Shown here: positions 32,584 to 41,604 of the stretch, in pieces | Numbering within the stretch: position 1 is the first letter of the stretch | Layout of the letters: each line of letters opens with the position of its first letter | Assembly: GCF_036248275.1 (NCBI RefSeq) | Contig: NZ_CP109181.1 | Coordinates: 310,001 to 374,000 of the forward strand | Direction of reading: 5' to 3' | DNA length: 64,000 nt | Origin: Streptomyces sp. NBC_01716 | GTDB lineage: Bacteria > Actinomycetota > Actinomycetes > Streptomycetales > Streptomycetaceae | Translations under genes and position numbers: made by a program | The notes under the pieces: generated by a model | The model's database searches: none | What the model was told of the DNA's origin: nothing | The model's input: the letters and a program-made list of their open reading frames with translations, nothing else

Positions 32584-32766
32584 TCAGCGGCCGATCTCCT
32601 TGCGCGTTATGCGCTTGAGCCGGCGGCGCTGCGACGGGTCGAGCATCAGATAGGCCACGGCGGGCACGCCGAGCACCACCAGCAGCGACATCCAGAATCC
32701 GATGAATGGGATCAGGAGCAGACCGACGGCCACTCCCCCGACAGCGATCTTTGCCCTACTCGACAT
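32584..32766 (-). CDS. Small two-helix membrane protein, 60 aa
   Basis: ATG 32766 has GGAGG 8 nt upstream. Two hydrophobic helices (IAVGGVAVGLLLIPFIGFWM; SLLVVLGVPAVAYLML) are followed by a basic cytoplasmic tail (SQRRRLKRITRKEIGR). I recognise no family. It is probably an integral membrane protein of unknown role. Confidence 0.7.
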   Translation of the reverse strand: MSSRAKIAVGGVAVGLLLIPFIGFWMSLLVVLGVPAVAYLMLDPSQRRRLKRITRKEIGR

Positions 32767-32891
32767 TTTCGACGCCTCCTTCGCGGCCGAAGCCGCTCAC
32801 TGCAGATAGAACGCTCGCGAACCTCCGCCAGTTCCACTATGCGGTCTCCGCGTGTCCGATGCGCCGGTGAGCGGCGATCCGTACCGCTTGG

Positions 32892-33971
32892 TCAGGCGGC
32901 CTCGCGCAGCGGGGCGCCGACCTCGTGCAGGTGTCCGAGTGCCTGCCGGTACGAGTCGATCAGGCCCGTCTCCACGTAGGAGACGTCCATCTCGTCGCAG
33001 TACGCGCGGACCAGCGGCTGGGCGACCCGCAGGTGCGGACGGGGCATGCTCGGGAAGAGATGGTGCTCGACCTGGTAGTTCAGACCGCCCAGGAACCAGT
33101 CGGTGACGAGCCCGCCGCGGATGTTGCGGGAGGTGAGGACCTGCCGGCGCAGATGGCCCCAGCTCGCGAACTCCTCCTCCGTCGGGATCTTCATGCCCTT
33201 GTGGTTCGGCGCGAACGCCATGCCCAGGTGGAGGCCGTAGATCATCTGGTGGATCAGGAGGAAGACGACGGCCTGGCCGACGCTGAGCGTCGTGAAGAGG
33301 AGCGCGAGGTAGGCGACGACGTGGATCACGAGCAGTGAGCCTTCGAGGAGGCGCTCACGCGGGGTCTGACGCTTGGTGGCGCGTGAGAAGACGGACCGGA
33401 ATCCGTAGACCTTGAGGGCGATGCCCTCCAGGGTCGTCAGCGGGAAGAACATCACGGCCTGGTGGCGGGTGAGCCAGCGGCGGAATCCCTTGCGGTCCCC
33501 GGTCTGGTGCTGCGCGAAGACAAGGATGTCGGCGCCGACGTCCGGGTCCTTCTCCAGGTGGTTCGGGTTGGCGTGGTGCCGGTTGTGCTTGTCGTTCCAC
33601 CAGTCCTGGCTCATTCCGAGCAGAAGATTGGCGTGGAAAAGCTGTACGGCGCGGTTCTTTCCGCGCGTCGCGAATATCTGTGCGTGGCCCGCGTCATGCG
33701 CGATGAACGACATCTGGGCCGAGACGAGCGCCAGTGCCGGGGCCAGGAGAAGTGCCCACCAGGACTCTCCGATCAGCACCACGCCGGTCACGATCGCCGC
33801 CAGTTCGATCAGGTTGACGGCGATGTCGCGGGCGTACCAGGCGGTCCGCCGTTCGAGGAGTCCCTTCTCCCTGACCGTCCGCAGAAGGGGCGCGAAGTCG
33901 CTGCCGCCTGTGCGGGCGGCCGCCGGGCCGGGGGTGGTGGTCTCCGCGACTTCTGCGGGGGCCTGGGGCAT
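32892..33971 (-). CDS. Membrane acyl (fatty acid) desaturase, second copy
   Basis: A 359-residue di-iron desaturase with histidine boxes HDAGH, HNRHH and QVEHH and the same helix layout as the protein at 3607-4722. ATG 33971 follows CCGGAG. The N-terminal 20 residues are disordered (Pro/Ala/Thr). Differences from its paralogue are spread along the chain, which suggests old duplication or separate descent rather than a recent copy. A palindrome (33995-34011) lies just upstream, so it may be regulated separately, for example in response to membrane fluidity. Confidence 0.9.
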   Translation of the reverse strand: MPQAPAEVAETTTPGPAAARTGGSDFAPLLRTVREKGLLERRTAWYARDIAVNLIELAAIVTGVVLIGESWWALLLAPALALVSAQMSFIAHDAGHAQIFATRGKNRAVQLFHANLLLGMSQDWWNDKHNRHHANPNHLEKDPDVGADILVFAQHQTGDRKGFRRWLTRHQAVMFFPLTTLEGIALKVYGFRSVFSRATKRQTPRERLLEGSLLVIHVVAYLALLFTTLSVGQAVVFLLIHQMIYGLHLGMAFAPNHKGMKIPTEEEFASWGHLRRQVLTSRNIRGGLVTDWFLGGLNYQVEHHLFPSMPRPHLRVAQPLVRAYCDEMDVSYVETGLIDSYRQALGHLHEVGAPLREAA

Positions 33972-33994
33972 GTCGGTCTCCGGTCTGTAGGCCG

Positions 33995-34011
33995 ACGATC
34001 GTGTAGATCGT
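33995..34011 (-). promoter_or_regulatory. Palindrome upstream of desaturase gene
   Basis: ACGATC-GTGTA-GATCGT, perfect 6-bp arms, 24 bp before the desaturase start. Candidate operator in the 5' leader or promoter. Confidence 0.45.
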
Positions 34012-34183
34012 TGAGGTGGAAAATGGCAGGCGTGTGAGGCCGTTCGAGTGGCGCGATCACAGCTTGATCGCGCCGACCGGGAGAAAGCTACGCGGAGTTG
34101 GGCCTCCAAAGCCATGCGGCCAACACCCCGAGGGGATGGGGGGCTATTCCCGACCTAGGGGGTGGTGCTGCCTACACCCCTAC

Positions 34184-37100
34184 GTGGCCCATGATTCTTG
34201 TCACCGTCCGGGGCGGTCCGCGGGCGCCCGGGGCGAGGTACCCTCGGCCGCTGCACCTTCACTAGTCAAACTTGAGGAACGTGTCATCGCCGTATACAGG
34301 CCCCCTGCGGCTACGCCCTCCCAGATCGCCGAACTCGCCCGCTGCGACGCCCTGTTCCTGCCCGCCGACCCCGCCCGAGCCGGCCGGATCGCCTTCTGGC
34401 ACCCGGACGGCACCGCGCTCCCCGACCGGTCCGTCGATGACCTGACCGTCGTCGGCGACGACGTGCGCCCGCGTACGGTTCCGGCGGTGTCGCTGCCCGT
34501 ACGGGACGCGCTGCCCGTGCTTACCCGCGCCAGGACCGTCGCGCACGCCTCGCCCGCGGTGGCCTTCTGGGGCGCCGCGTCGCTGCTGGCCCTGCAACTC
34601 GCCGCGCGTGGCAGGCTGTTGCCCGGTCTCTCCGCGGCCGGTCATGACGCCTGGCGGGCCGGGCCCGTCGCCGCCGACGATCTGGAGCGCATCCGCGCGC
34701 TCGCCGCCTCGATGCCGCCCAGTGCCCACGCCGTACCGCTCGACGCGAGAGCGACGGGACCACTGCTGCTCCCCGAGCCCGAACGGCTGCTGCGGCGGTT
34801 CCTCGACGCGGTCGCCGACGCTGTCGTACGCACGCCCGCCGCGCCGATCGCGGCCGGATCTCCCGCATTCGCCGCGCCCGAGCCCCACCGGCTGCCCGGA
34901 CTGCGCGGCTGGGCCGCCGACGTGGCCGCCGGGCACGACGCGGGCGTACGGCTGTCGCTCCGGGTCGAGCTGCCAGGTCTGGCCGCCGTACCTGACGACG
35001 CCTCTACTGAGGGCGGCTCCCCCGACGGCGACGCTTTGGGATCGGCTACGGCGTTCCGCGCCGTCCTGCAGATGCACAGCGTCAGCGATCCGACGGTCGT
35101 CGCCGACGCGGGCGAGGTATGGGCCGGTACGGGGGCCGTGGGCGGCTCGGGCGAGGCCTTCGGCCCCCGGGCCCGGATGGACGCCCTGCTGGCCCTCAGG
35201 CGGGCCGCGCGGGCCTGGCCGCCGCTGACCCCGCTCCTGTCGGCCACGGTGCCCGACGCGATCGACCTCGCCGACGAGGAGGTGACCGAGCTGCTCGGAG
35301 AGGCCTCCCGCGCGCTGGCCGCCACCGGGGTCCAGGTGCACTGGCCGAAGGCGCTGGCGCGCAAGCTGACGGCGCGCGCCGTCATCGGTCCGCCCGGCGA
35401 CACGCCGGACGGAGCCGCCCGCGCCGGGGACGACACGCGCGGGGACGGAGCCTTCGACCAGGCCGGCTCGGGCCTGCCGTCCTTCCTGTCCGCCGACGCT
35501 CTGCTCGCCTTCAACTGGCGGTTCGCGCTGGGCGACCAGGAACTCACCCGCGCGGAGCTGGACCGGCTCGCCGAGGCGACACGCCCGGTCGTCCGGCTGC
35601 GCGACCAGTGGGTCCTCATCGACCCCGAGGAGGCCAGACGCGCCCGGGAGAGCCAGGACCGCAAGCTCACCCCCGTCGACGCCCTCGGAGCCGTCCTCAC
35701 CGGGTCCGCAGAAGTGGACGGACGGCGTGTCGAGGTGCAGGCATCGGGGTGGCTCGCGGCGCTGCGCGACCGGCTCGCCGACCCGGAGGGCACGGACCAG
35801 GAGATCGGCCAGCCCGCGGCCCTAGCGGCGACGCTGCGCGACTACCAGCTGCGCGGCCTCAACTGGCTGCACCGGATGACCTCGCTCGGTCTGGGCGGCT
35901 GTCTCGCCGACGACATGGGCCTCGGCAAGACCATCACGGTCATCGCGCTCCATCTGCACCGCCAGAGCGACGAGTCGGCGGCGGGTCCCACCCTCGTGAT
36001 CTGCCCGACGTCGCTGATGGGCAACTGGCAGCGCGAGATCGAGCGGTTCGCACCCGGCACACCGGTGCGCCGCTTCCACGGCGCGTCGCGCGGCCTGGAC
36101 GCCCTCGCGGACGGCGAGTTCGTCCTCACGACGTACGGCACGATGCGCCTGGACGCGCGGAGACTCGCCGGCGCCGAGTGGGGCATGGTCGTCGCCGACG
36201 AGGCGCAGCACGTGAAGAATCCGTACTCCGCGACGGCCGGCCAGTTGCGCACCATCGGCGCCAAGGCGCGCGTCGCCCTGTCCGGCACCCCCGTGGAGAA
36301 CAACCTCTCCGAACTGTGGGCGATCCTCGACTGGACGACGCCCGGTCTTCTCGGCCGGCTCGCCACCTTCCGTACGCGCTACGCGCAGGCGGTCGAGGGC
36401 GGCGACCCGGGGGCGGCGGAGCGGCTGTCCGCGCTGGTACGGCCGTTCCTGCTGCGCCGCCGCAAGTCGGACCCGGGCATCGCGCCGGAGCTGCCGCCGA
36501 AGACGGAGACCGACCGCGCGGTGTCCCTCACCACCGAGCAGGCGGGGCTCTACGAGGCCGTCGTACGCGAAACTCTCGCGGCGATCCAGGCCGCTGACGG
36601 CATGGAACGCCGTGGCCTCGTCATGAAGCTGCTGACATCGCTCAAGCAGATCTGCAACCACCCCGCGCAGTTCCTCAAGGAGGGCGAATCGCCGCGTGTC
36701 GCGGGGCGTTCGGGGAAGGTCGAGCTGCTCGACGAACTGCTCGACACGATCCTCGCGGAGGAGGCGAGCGTGCTCGTCTTCACGCAGTACGTACAGATGG
36801 CGCGGCTCCTCGAACAGCATCTGGCCGCGCGCGGCGTCCCGGCGCAGTTCCTGCACGGCGGCACACCGGTGCAGCAGCGCGAGGCCATGGTGCGACGGTT
36901 CCAGGAGGGTGAAGTGCCGGTGTTCCTGCTGTCGTTGAAGGCTGCGGGCACGGGGCTCAATCTGACCCGCGCCGAGCATGTCGTGCACTTCGACCGCTGG
37001 TGGAACCCGGCCGTCGAGGCGCAGGCGACTGACCGCGCGTACCGCATCGGCCAGAGCCGGCCGGTGCAGGTGCACCGCATGATCGCCGAGGGCACGATCG

Positions 37101-37240
37101 AGGACCGGATCGCCGACATGCTGGCGCGCAAGCAGCAGCTGGCGGACTCCGTCCTCGGCGCCGGCGGCGAGGCGGCACTGACCGAACTGACCGACGACGA
37201 GCTGGCCGACCTGGTCGAGCTGCGAGGGAGTGCGCGATGA
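34184..37240 (+). CDS. SNF2-family helicase
   Basis: About 1018 residues. An N-terminal SNF2-associated region (about 1-540, including FNWRFALGDQELTRAELDRL) precedes a SNF2 ATPase: Walker A DDMGLGKT, Walker B DEAQ in VVADEAQHVKN, and the helicase C-terminal motifs LKAAGTGLNL and ATDRAYRIGQ. It is a dsDNA translocase with likely roles in repair or transcription recycling. The start is uncertain: GTG 34184 and ATG 34136 lack good ribosome sites, while GAGG at 34274-34277 precedes a non-standard ATC (34286) exactly where the conserved protein seems to begin (IAVYRPPAATPSQ). The SWIM gene overlaps its stop. Confidence 0.88.
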   Translation: MAHDSCHRPGRSAGARGEVPSAAAPSLVKLEERVIAVYRPPAATPSQIAELARCDALFLPADPARAGRIAFWHPDGTALPDRSVDDLTVVGDDVRPRTVPAVSLPVRDALPVLTRARTVAHASPAVAFWGAASLLALQLAARGRLLPGLSAAGHDAWRAGPVAADDLERIRALAASMPPSAHAVPLDARATGPLLLPEPERLLRRFLDAVADAVVRTPAAPIAAGSPAFAAPEPHRLPGLRGWAADVAAGHDAGVRLSLRVELPGLAAVPDDASTEGGSPDGDALGSATAFRAVLQMHSVSDPTVVADAGEVWAGTGAVGGSGEAFGPRARMDALLALRRAARAWPPLTPLLSATVPDAIDLADEEVTELLGEASRALAATGVQVHWPKALARKLTARAVIGPPGDTPDGAARAGDDTRGDGAFDQAGSGLPSFLSADALLAFNWRFALGDQELTRAELDRLAEATRPVVRLRDQWVLIDPEEARRARESQDRKLTPVDALGAVLTGSAEVDGRRVEVQASGWLAALRDRLADPEGTDQEIGQPAALAATLRDYQLRGLNWLHRMTSLGLGGCLADDMGLGKTITVIALHLHRQSDESAAGPTLVICPTSLMGNWQREIERFAPGTPVRRFHGASRGLDALADGEFVLTTYGTMRLDARRLAGAEWGMVVADEAQHVKNPYSATAGQLRTIGAKARVALSGTPVENNLSELWAILDWTTPGLLGRLATFRTRYAQAVEGGDPGAAERLSALVRPFLLRRRKSDPGIAPELPPKTETDRAVSLTTEQAGLYEAVVRETLAAIQAADGMERRGLVMKLLTSLKQICNHPAQFLKEGESPRVAGRSGKVELLDELLDTILAEEASVLVFTQYVQMARLLEQHLAARGVPAQFLHGGTPVQQREAMVRRFQEGEVPVFLLSLKAAGTGLNLTRAEHVVHFDRWWNPAVEAQATDRAYRIGQSRPVQVHRMIAEGTIEDRIADMLARKQQLADSVLGAGGEAALTELTDDELADLVELRGSAR

Positions 37241-38577
37241 CCGGAGCCGGCAGTGGTGGCGGCGGTCGCGGTACGGACGGCGGGAGCGAGCGCACCTTCG
37301 CCGCCCTGCCGCCCGCGCGGGGCCGCGCCTTCGCGGAGACCTGGTGGGGGCGGGCGTGGCTGAAGGCGCTGGAGGACTCGGCGCTGGACTCGCTGCAGCT
37401 CAAGAAGGGCCGCAAGCAGGCCCGTGACGGGGCGGTCGGTGCGGTTTCCGTACGACCCGGGCGGATCACGGCCGTCGTACGGGACAGGGACGGCACGGCG
37501 CAGCGCAGCGACGTGCTGTTGCAGCAGCTCAGTACGGATGAGTGGGACCGGTTCCTCGACATGGCGGTCGAGCGCGCGGGCCACATCGCCGCGCTGCTGG
37601 ACCGTGACATGCCGCCGCATCTTGTGGAGGACGCGGCGGGAGCCGGGGTCGAACTGCTGCCCGGCATCGGCGACCTGGAGCCGGAGTGCGCCTGCGACGC
37701 GTGGGATCTCTGCCCGCACACGGCGGCGCTGTGCTACCAGGTGGCGCGCCTGTTGGACGAGGATCCCTTCGTCCTCCTACTGATGCGCGGCCGGGGCGAG
37801 CGGCAACTGCTCGACGAGTTGCAGGTGCGTTCGGCGCGGGCCGCGCGGACGCGGCGGAATCCGGCCGAGGGCGCGGACGCAGCGACCGTTGAGGAGCCGG
37901 AGGGTGTACGCGCGGACGAAGCGTTCGCGGCGCGGGACATCCTCCCTCCGCTGCCGCCTCCCCCGCCGGTTCCGGAGGAGCCCGGCCCGCCGCCGTCCCT
38001 CGACACGGAGGCGGAGCCACCACCGGGGATCGACGCGGACGCCCTGGAGTTCCTGGCGGCCGACGCGGCGTCGCGCGCGCTGCGGCTGCTGATCGAGGCG
38101 CTGTCCTCCGGGCACGAACGGCAGCCGCTCGACCTGGAGTTGACGCCCGCTCAGGACGCGGTCCGGCTGGCGGCCTCGTGCGCCGATCCGTTGATAGCGG
38201 TGCGGCTCGCCGGGGGCACGGGCCGGCAGCGCGCGGAGCTGGAACTGGCGGTGGAGGCCTGGCGCCACGGCGGTGCGGCTGCTCTCGCCGTACTGGAGGA
38301 CGAGTGGCAGCCGGAACCCGAGGCGCTGGCGCGCGCGAAGGCGGACCTGGCGGGGGCCTGGGAGGGCGGCGAGCGCCCGCGACTGCGGGCGGGGGCGGCG
38401 GGCCGCTGGACGGTGGTGGGAGCGGACACCCAGCTCCGCTACGGCCGCGACGGCCGCTGGTGGCCGTACCGCAAGGTCCGCTCCCGCTGGTCCCCCGCCG
38501 GCCCACCGGCCCCGGACCCGGCGTCGGCCCTGGCGGGCCTCGGTCCGGAGGGCGGACCGCAGCCAGGTCGCCCCTGA
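37237..38577 (+). CDS. SWIM zinc-finger protein
   Basis: A 446-residue protein whose start overlaps the helicase stop (ATGA, 37237-37240). The N-terminal third is conserved (TWWGRAWLKALE), and the SWIM motif CxCx5CxH uses Cys151, Cys153, Cys159 and His161. A Pro/Glu-rich linker (about 215-265) leads to a helical C-terminus. SNF2-SWIM pairs are a recurrent bacterial combination, and the SWIM protein is thought to help the helicase recognise DNA. Tight coupling supports a common complex. Confidence 0.88.
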   Translation: MTGAGSGGGGRGTDGGSERTFAALPPARGRAFAETWWGRAWLKALEDSALDSLQLKKGRKQARDGAVGAVSVRPGRITAVVRDRDGTAQRSDVLLQQLSTDEWDRFLDMAVERAGHIAALLDRDMPPHLVEDAAGAGVELLPGIGDLEPECACDAWDLCPHTAALCYQVARLLDEDPFVLLLMRGRGERQLLDELQVRSARAARTRRNPAEGADAATVEEPEGVRADEAFAARDILPPLPPPPPVPEEPGPPPSLDTEAEPPPGIDADALEFLAADAASRALRLLIEALSSGHERQPLDLELTPAQDAVRLAASCADPLIAVRLAGGTGRQRAELELAVEAWRHGGAAALAVLEDEWQPEPEALARAKADLAGAWEGGERPRLRAGAAGRWTVVGADTQLRYGRDGRWWPYRKVRSRWSPAGPPAPDPASALAGLGPEGGPQPGRP

Positions 38578-38634
38578 GCGCCGGGCCCACAGCGCCTTCC
38601 AGAAGGCGGGCGCCGCCTCGGCTCCTTACTGTCT

Positions 38635-38677
38635 GTTGAGAGAGTGCCGCAGTCGACCCTCGCGGTGCCCACTCAAC
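38635..38677 (+). promoter_or_regulatory. Inverted repeat before aldehyde dehydrogenase gene
   Basis: GTTGAG (38635-38640) and CTCAAC (38672-38677) flank GCCGC/GCGGT half-sites, ending 19 bp before the start codon. Candidate operator or leader hairpin. Confidence 0.3.
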
Positions 38678-38696
38678 CGATCCCGAGGAGTCCGCC

Positions 38697-40166
38697 ATGC
38701 CGGAGCTGTTCATCGGTGGCAAGTGGACCACCGCCGTCGGCGGTCAGGTCCGCGAGATCCGCTGCCCGGCGGACGGCACGCTCGTCGCCACCGTGGACGA
38801 GGCAGGCCCCAAGGACGCGGCCGCCGCGGTCGAGGCCGCCCGTGACGCCTTCGACCGCGGCCCCTGGCCCGCCACGCCGACCGCCGATCGGGGCAGGCTG
38901 CTGCTGCGCGTCGCCGAACTGCTGGAGCGGGACAAGGCCGCCCTCGCGCAGGCCGAGTCCCTGGACACCGGGAAGCGGCTCGTCGAGAGCGAGTACGACA
39001 TGGACGACGTCGCGAACTGCTTCCGCTACTTCGGCAGTCTGACGGCCGCCGGCGGCACCGGACGGATCGTCGACACCGGCGCCCCCGGCGTCGACAGCCG
39101 CGTCGTGCACGAACCGGTCGGCGTCTGCGGGCTGATCACCCCGTGGAACTACCCGCTGCTCCAGACCTCCTGGAAAGTGGCTCCGACGCTCGGCGCGGGC
39201 AACACGTTCGTTCTCAAGCCGAGTGAGCTGACCCCCCACACGGCGATCATGCTGATGCGGCTGCTGACGGAGGCCGGGCTGCCCGACGGCGTGGCGAATC
39301 TCGTTCTCGGCGCCGGTGCCACCGTCGGCGCGCCGCTCACCGAGGACCCGCGTGTCGACATGGTGTCGTTCACCGGCGGACTGGCCACGGGCCGCCGCGT
39401 CATGGCGGCAGCGGCGCCGACGGTGAAGAAGGTCGCCCTGGAGCTCGGCGGCAAGAATCCCAACATCGTCTTCGCGGACGCGGACTTCGACAGCGCCGTC
39501 GACTACGCGCTGACGGCGGTGTTCCTGCACTCCGGGCAGGTCTGCTCGGCCGGCGCGCGGCTGCTGGTCCAGGACGACTCGCACGACAGGTTCGTGGACG
39601 AGCTGGTGCGGCGGGCGAAAAGGATCCCGATGGGCGGCCCGTTCGACGAGCATGCCCGCACCGGACCGCTGATCTCCGCGGCGCACCGCGACAAGGTCGA
39701 GGCGTATGTGGCGGCCGGGCTCGCCGAAGGCGCCGTACTGCGCTGCGGCGGAAAGCGCCCCAGCGACCCGGAGCTGCGCAACGGGTTCTTCTACCCGCCG
39801 ACCGTGCTGGACGACTGCGCTCCGGGGATGTCGGTGGTGCGTGACGAGTCGTTCGGTCCCGTTCTCACCGTCGAGCGGTTCAGGGACGAGGACGAGGCGG
39901 TGGCGCTCGCCAACGACACCGTCTACGGCCTGACCGGGGCTGTCTGGTCACAGGACGTGGGGCGCGGGCAGCGCGTGGCGTCGCGCCTGCGGGCCGGCAC
40001 CGTATGGATCAACGACTTCCACCCCTACGTGCCGCAGGCCGAATGGGGCGGGATGAAGCAGTCGGGCTCCGGACGCGAGCTGGGCCCGGCCGGGCTGGCC
40101 GAGTACCAGGAGGCGAAGCACGTCTGGCGCAATCTCTCGCCGCGTCCTCAGGGATGGTTCGACTGA
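38697..40166 (+). CDS. Aldehyde dehydrogenase, betaine/aminobutyraldehyde type
   Basis: A 489-residue NAD(P)+-dependent enzyme. Catalytic Glu249 (LELGGKN) and Cys283 (SGQVCSAG), the cofactor motif SFTGGLATG, and the C-terminal WGGMKQSGSGRELG are typical of betaine-aldehyde and gamma-aminobutyraldehyde dehydrogenases (BetB/PuuC group). ATG 38697 follows GAGGAG. No choline oxidase or amine oxidase is adjacent, so the exact aldehyde is open. Confidence 0.87.
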   Translation: MPELFIGGKWTTAVGGQVREIRCPADGTLVATVDEAGPKDAAAAVEAARDAFDRGPWPATPTADRGRLLLRVAELLERDKAALAQAESLDTGKRLVESEYDMDDVANCFRYFGSLTAAGGTGRIVDTGAPGVDSRVVHEPVGVCGLITPWNYPLLQTSWKVAPTLGAGNTFVLKPSELTPHTAIMLMRLLTEAGLPDGVANLVLGAGATVGAPLTEDPRVDMVSFTGGLATGRRVMAAAAPTVKKVALELGGKNPNIVFADADFDSAVDYALTAVFLHSGQVCSAGARLLVQDDSHDRFVDELVRRAKRIPMGGPFDEHARTGPLISAAHRDKVEAYVAAGLAEGAVLRCGGKRPSDPELRNGFFYPPTVLDDCAPGMSVVRDESFGPVLTVERFRDEDEAVALANDTVYGLTGAVWSQDVGRGQRVASRLRAGTVWINDFHPYVPQAEWGGMKQSGSGRELGPAGLAEYQEAKHVWRNLSPRPQGWFD

Positions 40167-40195
40167 GCACGCCCGGCACGCCAACCGGCCCCGGT

Positions 40196-41407
40196 TCACC
40201 CCAGCAGCAAGGACCTCGGCTGGGCCGAGAGTGCCTGGTCCAGGACCAGGGATGCCGCTCCCACCGCCGCCACGTTCTCGCCCAGCGTGGTTGAGACGAC
40301 CGTTGTCGGGTGGGTTGCCCTGACGAACGGGGACCGGGCGACCATCGGCTCGATCGTCGCGAGGAGGCGGTGGGCGAGCAGGAGCCAGGTCGGGCCGCCG
40401 AAGACGATGGTGTCGACGTCCAGGAGCGTCCCCGCCGCGCAGACTCCGCGGCCGATACGGATGGCGAGGCGCTCGATGATGCCGTCCGCCTGGGTGTCCC
40501 CATCGGCGGCGAGCGCCGCCAGCCGCTCAAGACCGCGCTGGGCGTCGGCCGGATCCAGCACCGTGTACTCGCCGCCGAGAACGCCCAGCGCGATGGCCTC
40601 GTCGACGAGCGTCCGCGTGGAGCAGGCCGCGCCGAGTCCGCCGACCTCGCCCGCGTTCCCGGAGACGCCGCGCAGCACGGTGTCCTCGACCACCAGCCCC
40701 ATCCCGGAGCCGGTGCCGAGATAGAAGAAGAGCAGGTTTCGGCTTTCGGTGGCCGCCCCCGCCCAGCGCTCGGCGACGACGGCGGCCGTGACGTCCTTGT
40801 CGAGGAGCGCCGGAAGTCCGGTCGCCTCGCTGAGGCGGTCGCGCAGCGGGTAGCGCCCCCAGGCGGGCAGCTCAGGCGGGTCGACCACCCAGCCGGCGGA
40901 CGCGTCTATCGGCCCCGGCGCGGCGATGCCCAGGCCCAGTACCCGCTCCTCGTCGATCCCCGACTCGGCCACCAGCGAGCGCACCGAAGCGGCCATGTCC
41001 GCGACGGTCCCGTCGGTGTCGCCGCCGCTCGGCGTGCGCTGGCTGCGATGGCCCACGACGGTGCCGAGCAGGTCCACCAGCACACAGGTGATCACGGCGG
41101 GGTCGAGATGGATTCCCACGGCGTAGCGCGAGGTCGGGACGATTTCGAGGAGGGTGCGGGGTTTGCCGCTGCCGGTGTTCTGCTTCCCCGATTCACGGGC
41201 CACGCCCTGGTCGAGCAGCCGACGGGTGATGTTCGAGACCGTCTGCGCGGACAGGCCGGTGGCCTGAGCGAGTTCGACCCGGCTCAGGCCCGCCGGGTGC
41301 CGGCGAATGGCGTCCATGATCACGGACTCGTTGAAGTCCCCCATGCGCGGCAGGTTGGTGCCGCGACGGATCGTGTGCTTCTCGGGTCTCACCGTGTGGG
41401 TGCTCAA
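40196..41407 (-). CDS. ROK-family transcriptional regulator
   Basis: A 403-residue regulator. A winged helix (about 20-80; GLSRVELAQATGLSAQTVSN) precedes a ROK sugar-kinase-like domain with ATP/sugar motifs (LGIAAPGPIDASAGWV, FFYLGTGSGMGLVV). The zinc motif of NagC/Mlc proteins (CGxxGCxE) is degenerate here (GAACSTRTL), so zinc binding is doubtful. TTG 41407 follows GAGGAACG. It sits directly downstream of a decayed GH38 mannosidase gene whose promoter still carries a clear palindrome, the likely operator. Confidence 0.88.
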   Translation of the reverse strand: MSTHTVRPEKHTIRRGTNLPRMGDFNESVIMDAIRRHPAGLSRVELAQATGLSAQTVSNITRRLLDQGVARESGKQNTGSGKPRTLLEIVPTSRYAVGIHLDPAVITCVLVDLLGTVVGHRSQRTPSGGDTDGTVADMAASVRSLVAESGIDEERVLGLGIAAPGPIDASAGWVVDPPELPAWGRYPLRDRLSEATGLPALLDKDVTAAVVAERWAGAATESRNLLFFYLGTGSGMGLVVEDTVLRGVSGNAGEVGGLGAACSTRTLVDEAIALGVLGGEYTVLDPADAQRGLERLAALAADGDTQADGIIERLAIRIGRGVCAAGTLLDVDTIVFGGPTWLLLAHRLLATIEPMVARSPFVRATHPTTVVSTTLGENVAAVGAASLVLDQALSAQPRSLLLG

Positions 41408-41422
41408 CGTTCCTCTTCCAGC

Positions 41423-41461
41423 CTCGGAGCGGCGGCGGTGCCGCACCGCCGCCGCTCCGAG
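41423..41461. terminator. 18-bp perfect hairpin
   Basis: Perfect 18-bp stem (41423-41440 with 41444-41461), loop CCG. It lies between the mannosidase remnant and the ROK gene on the minus strand; it would end transcription of the former. Confidence 0.75.
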
Positions 41462-41604
41462 GGCAACAGATCGATGGAAAATGGTACGACGCGGGCGGCG
41501 CGCCGGACGGACCGTGCTCAACCGCCCGACGGATCAGCTGTTCCGGCCGGTGCGACGGCAGGGCTCGGCTTGGGCGAGTTCGCCCGCGGTGAGGGACGCG
41601 TTGT

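Noticed and set aside
34184..38577. SNF2-SWIM pair as a DISARM-type defence locus
   Set aside because: No methyltransferase, phospholipase D or DUF1998 partner genes are adjacent.
41423..41461. 18-bp hairpin as an integron attC or recombination site
   Set aside because: No integrase gene or conserved core sites; a terminator explains it.
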